Assembly: GCA_963750915.1 (NCBI GenBank) | Contig: CAVVSF010000004.1 | Span: 23,980 to 87,979 of the forward strand | Direction: 5' to 3' | Length of the DNA: 64,000 nt | From: DATBJJ01 sp963750915 | GTDB lineage: Bacteria; Acidobacteriota; Vicinamibacteria; Vicinamibacterales; 2-12-FULL-66-21 | Part shown: positions 49,854-57,626 of the stretch, piece after piece | Numbering within the stretch: the stretch's first letter is position 1 | How the letters are laid out: every line of letters starts with the position of its first letter | Position numbers and translations under genes: made by a program | Notes under the pieces: model-generated | The model's database searches: none | The model's input: the letters and a program-made list of their open reading frames with translations, nothing else | What the model was told of the DNA's origin: nothing

Positions 49854-50575
49854 GACTGGCGCCCGGGGAGCGACGCGCCGTTGATGATGCGGGGACGAAG
49901 ATCGAGCGCGGTCAGCAGCCGCGCGCGATCGGACCGGCCGCCCTGCCACACGCCGTGCCGGCCGCTGCCGTCCATGACGATGGTGGCGCCGCCGGCGCTG
50001 CGGCCGACATGCTCCGCGACCACGACCAGCGCGACGGTCGGGGTGCCTTCGATGATGCGGGCGAGACGGAACCAGGTGGTGAACGGCAGCGCGCCGACGG
50101 CGGCCGGCGGCGCGTCAGCGAGATCGAGCACGACCAGCCCGAATCCGCCCGCCTGCAGCACGAGGTTCATCGCCTTGATCGCGCGCGCGACGCCGGCGTC
50201 AGCCTCGTTGACGCCGGTCCGCCGCCCGACGCTCGAGCCGCGCACCCAGAGCAGGCGCGCAAGGTCGAGTCCGGCATCCGAGGCCGACGCCGGATCGAAC
50301 CGATCGGCGGCATCGATCAGCGCGACGAGCTCGCCGCGGGCTGCGGCTTCCAGCAGCGCCCGGACCATCAGGCTGGTGCGGCCCGACGACCGCCCGCCAA
50401 CGATCTCGGAGAGGTGGCCGCGACGCAGCCCGCCGCCGAGCCCGTGGTCGATCGCCGGCACGCCGGTCAGCGCCCGCGCGTCGGGATCTTCGGCCAGCCA
50501 GGGCGCCGCGCTCGTGAGCGTAACGTCGAGCTTGCGCGCCTTCAGCAGCGATTCGAGATGGGCTCTTGCGATCAT
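49850..50575 (-). CDS. imuA: ImuA, RecA-like subunit of the mutasome
   Basis: This 241-residue RecA-fold protein has TGVPAIDHGLGGGLRRGHLSEI followed by a Walker A GGRSSGRTSL (about 60-69) and a hydrophobic beta strand FGLVVLDLAD. ImuA proteins bind RecA and are required for DnaE2-dependent mutagenesis. It is first of imuA-imuB-dnaE2. A promoter-like TTGACT/GAAAAT pair with an internal direct repeat lies upstream. The cassette is LexA-controlled in many bacteria. Confidence 0.88.
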   Translation of the reverse strand: MIARAHLESLLKARKLDVTLTSAAPWLAEDPDARALTGVPAIDHGLGGGLRRGHLSEIVGGRSSGRTSLMVRALLEAAARGELVALIDAADRFDPASASDAGLDLARLLWVRGSSVGRRTGVNEADAGVARAIKAMNLVLQAGGFGLVVLDLADAPPAAVGALPFTTWFRLARIIEGTPTVALVVVAEHVGRSAGGATIVMDGSGRHGVWQGGRSDRARLLTALDLRPRIINGASLPGRQS

Positions 50576-50592
50576 GACCGGACGACCCGATC

Positions 50593-50620
50593 ATTTTCGC
50601 TTTTTATTCGCTATAGTCAA
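50593..50620 (-). promoter_or_regulatory. Candidate imuA promoter with 11-bp direct repeat in the spacer
   Basis: On the minus strand TTGACT (50615-50620) and GAAAAT (50593-50598) are spaced 16 bases. AGCGAA occurs twice in and at the edge of the spacer, with an 11-base period (50607-50612 and 50596-50601). This is a good position for a repressor such as LexA, but the motif is not one I know as a LexA box. Confidence 0.4.
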
Positions 50621-50679
50621 GGACCTGCGTAAGTCACTCTCAGCCAAGCTGTTAAGCCTGCTAAGATCGAACCTCCAAC

Positions 50680-51927
50680 GTGTCAACGCCCTCGCCCATC
50701 TCCACCAGCCTGCCCGCGGCCTTCTTCAAACGGGCGCTGGCGGCGTTCTGGTATCGCGATTTTCGCGTCCTGTGGCTCGGCGCCTTCACTTCGACCGTCG
50801 GCACGTGGACCCAGAAGGTCGCGCAGAGCTGGCTGATCCTCGATCTCACCAACTCGTCGTTCTACCTCGGCCTCGATGATTTCCTCAGCCAGCTGCCCAT
50901 CCTGCTCTTCACGCTGATCGGCGGCGTCATCGCCGACCGCCACGATCGCCGGCGGCTGCTGATCGGGTCGCAGTTCATCCAGATGGCCACCGCCTTCGCG
51001 CTCGCCGGGCTGGTGTTCCAGGACCGCGTCCACATCGGCCACATCCTCGCGCTCTCGTTCACCGCCGGCCTGGCGCAGGCGTTCGGCGGTCCTGCGTACC
51101 AGGCCATGATCCCGTCGCTCGTCGACAAGAAGGATCTGCCGAACGCGATCGCCCTCAACTCGATCCAGTTCAACCTGGCGCGCGTCTTCGGGCCGCTGAT
51201 TGCCGGCGCGACGATGGCGGGCCTCGGCATCGCCGGCTGCTTCACCTTCAACGGCATTTCGTTCCTGGTCGTGATCCTGGCCATCGCCTCGGTCAGGGTC
51301 CGGCACACGCCGCCAGCCGACCGCAAGCCGATCCTGCACGAGCTGAAGGGCGGCTTCACCTATGCGCGCAGCGAACCGAGCATCATCGCCCTCACCGTGC
51401 TCGCCTCGATGACGACGTTCCTCGGTCTGCCGCTGGTGACGTTCCTGCCGGTGTTCGCCCGCGAGATCTTCGGCGGCGGCGTCAGCCACTACGCGGTGAT
51501 GGTCGCCTGCTCGGGCATGGGCGCCGTCGTCGGCGCGCTGGTTGTCGCCTGGCTCGGGCGCTTCCGCCACATGGGGCTCGCGCTCCTGCTCATCCAGATG
51601 GTCTTCGGCGCCCTCATCGTCGCGTTCGCCTTCACGCGCATCTACTGGCTGAACAACGTGCTGCTGTTTCTCTGCGGCGCCGGCCTGCTGATGGTCTTCT
51701 CGATGACGACCTCGCTCGTGCAGATGATTGTCCCCGACCACCTGCGCGGCCGCGTCGTGAGCATCTACATGGTCGCGTTTCGCGGCGGCATGCCGCTCGG
51801 CAGCCTGGCGAGCGGCTTCGCCGCCAGCCTGGCGCCGCTGCCGATCGTGCTGGCCGTGAACGGCGCGCTCGTCTCGCTCGTCGCGGTCTATTTCTTCTTC
51901 CACAGTCGCGAGGTTAGGGAGTTGTGA
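50680..51927 (+). CDS. MFS transporter (EntS/MFS_3-like exporter)
   Basis: This 415-residue protein has about twelve hydrophobic segments. The MFS loop 2-3 motif is GGVIADRHDRRRLLIGS (about residues 81-97), and there is a matching second-half motif region near DHLRGRVVSIYMVAFRG. It resembles the enterobactin-exporter/MFS_3 group. Substrate unknown. The start codon is GTG at 50680 (MSTPSPISTSL). A TAAGAT at 50662-50667 lies 12 bases upstream. The gene is divergent from imuA. Confidence 0.88.
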   Translation: MSTPSPISTSLPAAFFKRALAAFWYRDFRVLWLGAFTSTVGTWTQKVAQSWLILDLTNSSFYLGLDDFLSQLPILLFTLIGGVIADRHDRRRLLIGSQFIQMATAFALAGLVFQDRVHIGHILALSFTAGLAQAFGGPAYQAMIPSLVDKKDLPNAIALNSIQFNLARVFGPLIAGATMAGLGIAGCFTFNGISFLVVILAIASVRVRHTPPADRKPILHELKGGFTYARSEPSIIALTVLASMTTFLGLPLVTFLPVFAREIFGGGVSHYAVMVACSGMGAVVGALVVAWLGRFRHMGLALLLIQMVFGALIVAFAFTRIYWLNNVLLFLCGAGLLMVFSMTTSLVQMIVPDHLRGRVVSIYMVAFRGGMPLGSLASGFAASLAPLPIVLAVNGALVSLVAVYFFFHSREVREL

Positions 51928-52124
51928 TTGAAGACTGAAGACTGCAGATTGAAGATTGAAGATTGCAGACTGCAGATTGCGGGATTGGGGATTGAAGATT
52001 GTGGCTGGACGCGCAAACCCGCGTCCCCGACGCCGTCCCTGGCCTGAGCGCAGTCGAAGGCCCCGGCCTGAGCGAAGTCGAAGGCCGAGCCCCGAGCCCC
52101 GAGCCCCGAGCCCCGAGCCCCGAG
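51926..52124. repeat. Composite repeat: GATTGAA array, CCTGAGCGAAG pair and GAGCCCC array
   Basis: This fills the MFS to Ni/Co-transporter gap. A GATTGAA-family array (51926-52001) comes first. Two copies of GGCCTGAGCGMAGTCGAAGG follow (52041-52059 and 52065-52084), then about six GAGCCCC heptamers (52086-52124). The last two modules match the piece inside dnaE2. Confidence 0.9.
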
Positions 52125-52141
52125 CTGAGATACGATGGCCT

Positions 52142-52831
52142 GTGCTCCTGATTTCGTCCGCCCTGGCGCTCGGCTTTCTGCACGGCCTCGGCGCCGATCA
52201 CCTCATGGCGATTGCCGCGCTCTCGGTTTCGACCGCGGGTGAGACGCCGGCGCTGCAGCGCGCCCGTGCGCTCGGGGTTGCCGTGCGGTTCGCGGTCGGC
52301 CATGCCCTGCTCCTCGGGCTCGGCGCCGGCACGCTCGTCGTCCTCGGCTGGTCGCTGCCGCTCGTCGTCGAGCGCGGCGGCGAGATGCTCGGCGGCGCGC
52401 TGCTCATCGTCCTCGGCGGCGCTGGATTGTGGGGCGTCGTTTCCGGAACGGTGTACGGTCACTCACATCGGCACGGCGATGAGCCGGCGTCGCACTGGCA
52501 TCTGCACTTCGGCCGCCGCGACCGCCATCCGGCCACGACTGCGCACTCGCACCTGCCGACGATCCTCGGCGCCGCGTTCGCGGTCAGCAGCCTGCGGGCG
52601 CTGACGCTGCTGGCGCCGTTCGGCGAAGGGATGAGCGGGGCGCCGCTGCCGACGTTGCTGGCGATGATTGCCGTCTTCGGCGTCGGGATCCTGATCTCGA
52701 TGTCGCTCTTCGGCGTCGCCTTCGCGCGGCTGATGTCGCTGGCGGTAGCGATCCGGCTCGGACAGGCAGCCGCGGTGATCATGGCTGTCGCGTCGATCGG
52801 ACTCGGCGCGTTCTGGATCGCGCTCGCTTAG
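52142..52831 (+). CDS. Nickel/cobalt transporter of the NicO/RcnA-HupE type
   Basis: This 229-residue membrane protein has the metal-binding signature HGLGADHLMAIAAL (H-x4-D-H, about residues 15-28). It has about six transmembrane segments and a His-rich loop between them (HSHRHGDEPASHWHLHFG, then HPATTAHSH, about 104-140). These are hallmarks of Ni2+/Co2+ transporters of the NicO family; direction of transport is unclear. The start is GTG at 52142, immediately downstream of a heptamer array. No ribosome binding site is clear. Confidence 0.85.
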   Translation: MLLISSALALGFLHGLGADHLMAIAALSVSTAGETPALQRARALGVAVRFAVGHALLLGLGAGTLVVLGWSLPLVVERGGEMLGGALLIVLGGAGLWGVVSGTVYGHSHRHGDEPASHWHLHFGRRDRHPATTAHSHLPTILGAAFAVSSLRALTLLAPFGEGMSGAPLPTLLAMIAVFGVGILISMSLFGVAFARLMSLAVAIRLGQAAAVIMAVASIGLGAFWIALA

Positions 52832-52832
52832 G

Positions 52833-52860
52833 CGCTCCCCTGAGCCCTGAGCCCTGAGCC
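52833..52860. repeat. Short CTGAGCC heptamer array
   Basis: About three and a half copies of CCCTGAG lie between the convergent ends of the Ni/Co transporter and the DsbD-N-like gene. Confidence 0.85.
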
Positions 52861-53322
52861 TTACTGAACCTCCCACCTCACCGGTACGTTCACCGGCAGA
52901 TAGCACACCAGGTCGTCGCACGCCTGATAGCGGAAGGTGCCGGTCACTGTGATCGGCTCACCCGGCTTTGTCGGCCTGATCGGCTGAAGGATCTGAAACG
53001 GCTTGCTGAAGACGAGCTGCGTCAGCTTGAGCGGCGCGAAGTAGTACTTCTGCGGCGGCGGGAACTTGACCGTCCCGGCCTTGTACGCCGGTGTCGCGAC
53101 AACGGTGAGCGTCACCGGAATGCCGTCCTTTTCTCCCGGCGCGTAGACGTGCATCTTCGGCAGCGGCGTGACGTCGAGCGCCAGCATCACTCCCCCGCCG
53201 GTCTTTTGCACCGACGCCACCACCGACACGTGCTTCGTGACCGTCGGCTGCCCCGGCTGCGCTGGCGCCGCGGCGATCGCCGCCGCCGCGGATCCACTCA
53301 GTAAGAGCGCGCGAAAGAACAT
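52861..53322 (-). CDS. Secreted DsbD N-terminal-domain-like protein
   Basis: This 153-residue protein has a signal peptide (ending at about residue 18-22) and one immunoglobulin-like domain of the DsbD-alpha type. The diagnostic end TFRYQACDDLVCYLPVNVPVRW carries the active cysteine pair. In DsbD this domain hands electrons to periplasmic thiol proteins. Here it stands alone, without the membrane and thioredoxin domains, so its electron donor must be encoded elsewhere. Confidence 0.85.
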   Translation of the reverse strand: MFFRALLLSGSAAAAIAAAPAQPGQPTVTKHVSVVASVQKTGGGVMLALDVTPLPKMHVYAPGEKDGIPVTLTVVATPAYKAGTVKFPPPQKYYFAPLKLTQLVFSKPFQILQPIRPTKPGEPITVTGTFRYQACDDLVCYLPVNVPVRWEVQ

Positions 53323-53447
53323 ACCGTCATTCTACGTTCGAAGGCAGAGCCGCGAGGATCAGGCGCGTTGCGCGTTCTCGTCCGAGCTCGACAAGCCGGA
53401 GCAGTTGCCGACCAGGCGGCTGTAGGTGCAGCTGATATTGACCGACC

Positions 53448-53482
53448 AAAAAAAGGGGCCGACTCCCTCCGGAGTCGGCCCC
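53448..53482 (-). terminator. Intrinsic terminator of the glycine-zipper lipoprotein gene
   Basis: On the minus strand a perfect 12-bp GC-rich stem (GGGGCCGACTCC with its complement, 4-base loop) is followed by seven U. It lies 33 bases past the stop codon at 53515, oriented to end that transcript. The rest of the 53323-53447 gap shows nothing recognisable. Confidence 0.93.
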
Positions 53483-53514
53483 AGCGTGCGACCAGTCGTG
53501 AAACGCAGCGCGCG

Positions 53515-54159
53515 TCAGTTCTTCCGCCGCGTGATCTGATCCCAGAGCGTCGCGCCGCCGCCGCCGATCGCCGCGCCGATGAGCGCGCCCTTCTTGCCGC
53601 CGACCAGGGCGCCGACACCGGCGCCGGCGCCGGCGCTCGATCCGATGATCACCGCGCTCTTCGCGACCGAACGCTTTTTGGCGACCGGCACTTCATCCCG
53701 ATAGACGACCTGGCGCGCCGGGATCGCGCGCGCCGTCGTCGCCGGCCGTTCCGTGCGCACGACCTCGGCGTCCGGCAGATCCTGGTAGACCGGCGCCGGT
53801 GCCGCGGCGCGCACGGCGCGATACTCCACCGGCGCCGCGTACTGCGCCGGCGCGACCGCCGGCAGCGGCGTCTGCGCGACGGGCGTACCGATTGCCACGC
53901 ACTCGACCTGCGACAACTGCTGGCCGTTGACGATCACCGGCCGGACCAGCGTCCGCTGATGCGGCTCGCAGCCGACCACCACGGGCGAGCCCGCGGGCTG
54001 CGAGATCGCGGACTGCGCCGCGAGCGCCTGCGGCGCGATGGCGCCGCCGTCACGTGCGCCGCACCCGACGACCGTCGCGGCGAGCGCCGCGATGCCGAGC
54101 GGCGCACCAACTGCGCGTCCGAAACGAGTGGCCTGCGAGTGCCGTTGGATGAGTGTCAT
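53515..54159 (-). CDS. Lipoprotein with C-terminal glycine-zipper region
   Basis: This 214-residue protein has an N-terminal hydrophobic segment ending in a lipobox (TVVGC, about residue 33). A Pro/Ala-rich middle part contains CEPHQRTLVRP and VECVAI. A glycine-zipper stretch (GSSAGAGAGVGALVGGKKG, then GAAIGGGG, about 175-205) lies near the end. Such proteins associate with the outer membrane; their role is usually envelope integrity. Start ATG at 54159 with GGGAGAAG upstream. Monocistronic with its own intrinsic terminator. Confidence 0.8.
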   Translation of the reverse strand: MTLIQRHSQATRFGRAVGAPLGIAALAATVVGCGARDGGAIAPQALAAQSAISQPAGSPVVVGCEPHQRTLVRPVIVNGQQLSQVECVAIGTPVAQTPLPAVAPAQYAAPVEYRAVRAAAPAPVYQDLPDAEVVRTERPATTARAIPARQVVYRDEVPVAKKRSVAKSAVIIGSSAGAGAGVGALVGGKKGALIGAAIGGGGATLWDQITRRKN

Positions 54160-54395
54160 GATCGCTTCTCCCTGAGTAAACCGTCTCTGCGACTGACACT
54201 CTCCAATCGGGATACCAAGTCGCGGCACGATAAAAACACCGGATTCAGGCCTGCTTTGCCGCAGGGCTGGGATCGCAGCTGTCCTCTGCGGGCGGCAGCC
54301 CGACGGTATGGAGGACATTCGAACAGGTATACTCAGCCGCGTCGGCCTGCCAGGAGCGTCGTCGCGCCCGTCGCCGGGCGCACCGCTGGACATCG

Positions 54396-55097
54396 ATGGC
54401 CCGCACCGAACCTGATATGTCTCAGCTGCTGGTGGTCGAAGACGACCCGGATATCGCCGCGCTCATCGTCCGCTATCTCGAGCGCGCCGGCCATCGCGTC
54501 GACACCCTTGCCTCGGGCAGCGACGTCATGCCGCGACTGCGTGAGTCCGCCGCCGATCTCGTCATCCTGGATCTGATGCTCCCGGGCCTCGACGGCCTGC
54601 TCGTCTGCCAGGCGATGCGGGGCAACCCGGCGACCGCCCACATCCCGATCATCATGCTGACCGCGCGCGGCGAGGAGGCAGACCGCGTCGCCGGCCTCGA
54701 GCTCGGCGCCGACGACTACGTCACCAAGCCGTTCAGCCCGAAAGAACTGACCGCGCGCGTAACGGCGCTGCTCCGCCGCGCCGGCCGGACCGCGGCGTCG
54801 CCGCTGCAGCGCTACGGGCCGATCACGATCGACGCCGACAAGCACCAGGTCGCGCTCGACGGCGAGGAGGTCCGGCTCACCGCCAAGGAGTTCCTTCTCC
54901 TGCAGTACCTGCTGCAGCACAAGGGCCGGGTGCTGTCGCGCGATCTCCTCCTGAGCGACGTCTGGGGCTACAACTACACTGGCGGCACGCGCACGGTCGA
55001 CGTCCACATCCGCCGCCTGCGCGAAAAGCTGCCGCCGCTGACGGATGCGATCGAGACGATCAAGCAGTTCGGCTACAAGCTCGTCGACCGGCCGTGA
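54396..55097 (+). CDS. phoB: OmpR/PhoB-family response regulator
   Basis: This 233-residue protein has a receiver domain with acidic pocket EDD (about 15-17), phospho-acceptor Asp59 in LVILDLMLPGLDG and Lys in VTKPFSPKEL. A C-terminal winged helix follows (RLTAKEFLLLQYLLQHKGRVLSRDLLL, GGTRTVDVHIRRLREKL). PhoB identity rests on the adjacent PhoR-like kinase and the phosphate genes downstream. The alternative start (MSQLLVVEDD, 54417) is possible. Stop overlaps the kinase start (GTGA). A TATACT at 54328-54333 is a candidate -10. Confidence 0.82.
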   Translation: MARTEPDMSQLLVVEDDPDIAALIVRYLERAGHRVDTLASGSDVMPRLRESAADLVILDLMLPGLDGLLVCQAMRGNPATAHIPIIMLTARGEEADRVAGLELGADDYVTKPFSPKELTARVTALLRRAGRTAASPLQRYGPITIDADKHQVALDGEEVRLTAKEFLLLQYLLQHKGRVLSRDLLLSDVWGYNYTGGTRTVDVHIRRLREKLPPLTDAIETIKQFGYKLVDRP

Positions 55098-56857
55098 CCT
55101 TCCGCACCCGTCTCTTCCTGACCTCGCTCATCGTCTCGGCGATGACGCTGCTCGTTGCCACGATGCTCGTCTCGGTCTCGATCCGCCGATCGACGGGCGA
55201 GCGCATCGAACGGTCGCTCGTCAGCCAGGCACGCCTGGCTGGCGAAACCCTTTCGCATCGCCAGGCCGCCGCCAGCGGCGAGCTCGACGCCGAGGCCGAT
55301 CGGCTCGAAACGGTGATCGGCGCCAGGGTCACATTCGTCGCGCCGGACGGCGCCGTGATCGGCGACTCCGAGCTCGACGCGGAACAGCTGCGACAGGTCG
55401 AGAACCACGGCAGCCGGCCGGAGATCGCCCAGGCGGGGCGCGACGGCGTCGGCGTCGCGACGCGTTACAGCGCCACGCTCGGCACGGACATGCTTTACGT
55501 CGCCGTGCCGGTTCACAACCCGCAGCTCCCCGAGCTCGCCGCGATCCGGCTGGCCCTGCCGCTGACCGATGTCAGCCAGCAGCTGGCCGCCGTCCGCCGC
55601 ATCGCGTTCGCCGCGTTCGGCGTCGCGCTGCTGATTGCCCTCGCCCTGGCGTGGGCGACGTCCGTCGTGCTGAGCCGGCGCGTGCGGGCGATTGCCGCGG
55701 TCGCGGAGCAATATGCGGCCGGCGACTGGTCGCGCCAGCCCAGGGACTACGGCCGCGACGAGATCGGCTCGGTCGCCCGCGCCCTCGACTCCTCGGCGAG
55801 AGAGATCGCCCAGCGCGCCGCCGACCTCGCCTCCGACCGCGCCCGCATGGAAGCCATCCTCGCCGGGATGATCGAAGGCGTGCTCGTCGTCAACGAGCAG
55901 GGGCGCGTGCAGCATGTCAACGCCGCGGCGCAGCAGATCCTCCGGCTGCACGACGTGGCCGAAGGCCGCCACTACGTCGAAATCGTGCGGCAGCCGGACA
56001 TCGCGGCCCAGATCGGCGCAGCCCTGCGGCGAATGCCCGGCGGCGGGCTCGAGCTGACGATGCCGCGCGAACCGGAGCTGATCATCATCGCCCGGACGAC
56101 GCCAGTGTCGTCGAATGGCGCCGGCGGCGCCGTGCTCGTCATGCACGACATCACCGACCTGCGCCGCGCCGATCGCATCCGCCGCGATTTCGTCGCCAAC
56201 GTCTCGCACGAGCTGCGGACGCCGCTGACGGCGGTGCGCGGCTACGTCGAAGCACTGATGGAGGAAGGGACGGATCCGGTCGACCAGCGCCGGTTCCTCG
56301 AGATCATCGGCCGCCATACCCTGCGGATGGAGCGACTGGTCCACGACCTCCTCCGCCTCGCCCGTCTCGATGCCGGCCAGGAAGCGCTGGAGCATCTTCC
56401 GGTCGCTGTGGAGTCGCTCTTCGGCGGCGTCATCACGGAGTTGGCCTCGACGCTCGAGATTCGCGGCCAGACCATCACCGTCACGATCGCGGCCGATGCC
56501 TCGACCGTGACCGGCGATCCCGCCAAGCTGCACGACGCGCTGCGCAATCTCCTCGAGAACGCGACCAACTACGCCCCGGAAGGCAGCGACATCACCATGG
56601 TGGCGGAGCGCCGTGGCGCCCGCATCGCCCTCGTCGTCACCGACACCGGCCCCGGGATCCCCGAAGCAGATCTTCCGCGCGTCTTCGAGCGCTTCTACCG
56701 CGTCGACAAGTCACGCACGCGCGGCGCCCGCGATCCCGGCGGCACCGGCCTCGGCCTCGCCATCGTCAAGCACCTGGTCGAACTGCACGGCGGCAAGGCG
56801 ACGGCGGCGAATCGCCCCGAGGGCGGTGCGGTGCTGACGGTGGAGTTGCCGGCTTAG
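55094..56857 (+). CDS. phoR: PhoR/WalK-type membrane sensor histidine kinase
   Basis: This 587-residue protein has TM1 (about 8-28), a periplasmic domain of about 140 residues and TM2 (about 168-193). HAMP, then PAS (about 250-355, MEAILAGMIEGVLVVNEQGRV) follow. HisKA has His372 in VSHELRTPL. The ATPase domain has LLENATNYAP (N box), DTGPGIP and GGTGLGLAIVKHL (G boxes). PhoR of enterics has almost no periplasmic part, whereas PhoR of Gram-positives has one, so this is the latter layout. GTG start overlapping phoB. Assigned by context. Confidence 0.82.
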   Translation: MTFRTRLFLTSLIVSAMTLLVATMLVSVSIRRSTGERIERSLVSQARLAGETLSHRQAAASGELDAEADRLETVIGARVTFVAPDGAVIGDSELDAEQLRQVENHGSRPEIAQAGRDGVGVATRYSATLGTDMLYVAVPVHNPQLPELAAIRLALPLTDVSQQLAAVRRIAFAAFGVALLIALALAWATSVVLSRRVRAIAAVAEQYAAGDWSRQPRDYGRDEIGSVARALDSSAREIAQRAADLASDRARMEAILAGMIEGVLVVNEQGRVQHVNAAAQQILRLHDVAEGRHYVEIVRQPDIAAQIGAALRRMPGGGLELTMPREPELIIIARTTPVSSNGAGGAVLVMHDITDLRRADRIRRDFVANVSHELRTPLTAVRGYVEALMEEGTDPVDQRRFLEIIGRHTLRMERLVHDLLRLARLDAGQEALEHLPVAVESLFGGVITELASTLEIRGQTITVTIAADASTVTGDPAKLHDALRNLLENATNYAPEGSDITMVAERRGARIALVVTDTGPGIPEADLPRVFERFYRVDKSRTRGARDPGGTGLGLAIVKHLVELHGGKATAANRPEGGAVLTVELPA

Positions 56858-57399
56858 ATGATGGGGTGCGGACTGAAGATTGAAGATCTGAAGATTGAAG
56901 ATTGAAGATTGAAGATTGACGATTGAAGATTGACGATTGACGATTGACGATTGACGATTGACGATTGCCGATTGCCGATTGGGTGGCTCAGTCCGGAGCG
57001 TTTTCTTTTTGAGCGCTTTCCCTTCAGTCGCTTGTCGGGAGGAACGTTTCGAATGGCGGTTTTCCGGGACGCCACCAGGATCGCCGTGATTTCGTCGGCT
57101 TCGCGGATCAGGACGGCGGCTTCAACGGCATCGCCCAATCCTGCGTTCCTCAAGTTGTCCAGCCAGCCTTTCGATTCGTCGGCTTCCTCCACTGCGACGC
57201 CCAGTTTCGCGATGAACTCCCGCCGCGAACGGCCGCGGCAGGCTGCGCGGTAGTTGCTGTCGGTGCTTCCCGCCGAATCAATCAGCTGCGCCGCGATGCG
57301 CCCCGCGACCAGCGTGTTCGGCAGATCTTCAATGAAGCGAATGACGCGCTGAACGAATGCCTGAATGCGTTTCTGAAGCGCTTCTGCCTTGGAATTCAC
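56854..57399 (-). CDS. Four-helix-bundle protein (23S rRNA intervening-sequence type), 3' end formed by repeats
   Basis: This 181-residue reading (GTG start at 57399) has a core (about 1-130) matching the S23/four-helix-bundle family: RVIRFIEDLPNTLVAGRIAAQLIDSAGS, NYRAACRGRSRREFIAKLGVAVEEADES and GWLDNLRNAG, each a piece of one helix. These proteins occur inside rRNA introns and as lone genes, with unknown role. After a basic segment (KRLKGKRSKRKRSG) the frame runs through a heptamer array (56872-56981), giving a tail of NRQSSIV/NLQSSIF units. The stop overlaps the phoR stop. The gene is flanked by repeat arrays on both sides. Confidence 0.7.
   Translation of the reverse strand: MNSKAEALQKRIQAFVQRVIRFIEDLPNTLVAGRIAAQLIDSAGSTDSNYRAACRGRSRREFIAKLGVAVEEADESKGWLDNLRNAGLGDAVEAAVLIREADEITAILVASRKTAIRNVPPDKRLKGKRSKRKRSGLSHPIGNRQSSIVNRQSSIVNLQSSIFNLQSSIFRSSIFSPHPII
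56872..56981. repeat. GATTGAA/GATTGAC heptamer array
   Basis: About fifteen heptamers shift from GATTGAA to GATTGAC to GATTGCC along the array. It is the left flank, and partly the coding 3' end, of the four-helix-bundle gene. Confidence 0.93.
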
Positions 57400-57548
57400 G
57401 CTCCAGCAAGGAGCAACCGGCGCGCCAGGACCAGATCCGGCGATAATGCAAGGATTTCGATGGAGGCTGCAAGAGGAACCCGACCAGGAGCGCAATTCCC
57501 GCGCGATCGGGAAGGTCGATTGATTGCAGAATCTGCGAGATGCCTGAC

Positions 57549-57617
57549 CAATCGACAATCGTCAATCGTCAATCGGCAATCCTTCAATCTTCAGTCTTCA
57601 GTCTTCAGTCTTCAATT
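57549..57617. repeat. Heptamer array in opposite orientation (CAATCGT/TTCAGTC)
   Basis: It carries the complement of the array at 56872-56981 and lies between the four-helix-bundle start and the pit stop. The rest of the 57400-57626 gap shows no gene. Confidence 0.9.
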
Positions 57618-57626
57618 CACCCTTCG

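Noticed and set aside
50612..50617. TATAGT as the MFS gene's -10
   Set aside because: It lies within the likely imuA promoter on the other strand and would give a leader of over 60 bases. TAAGAT at 50662 is nearer, and neither is certain.
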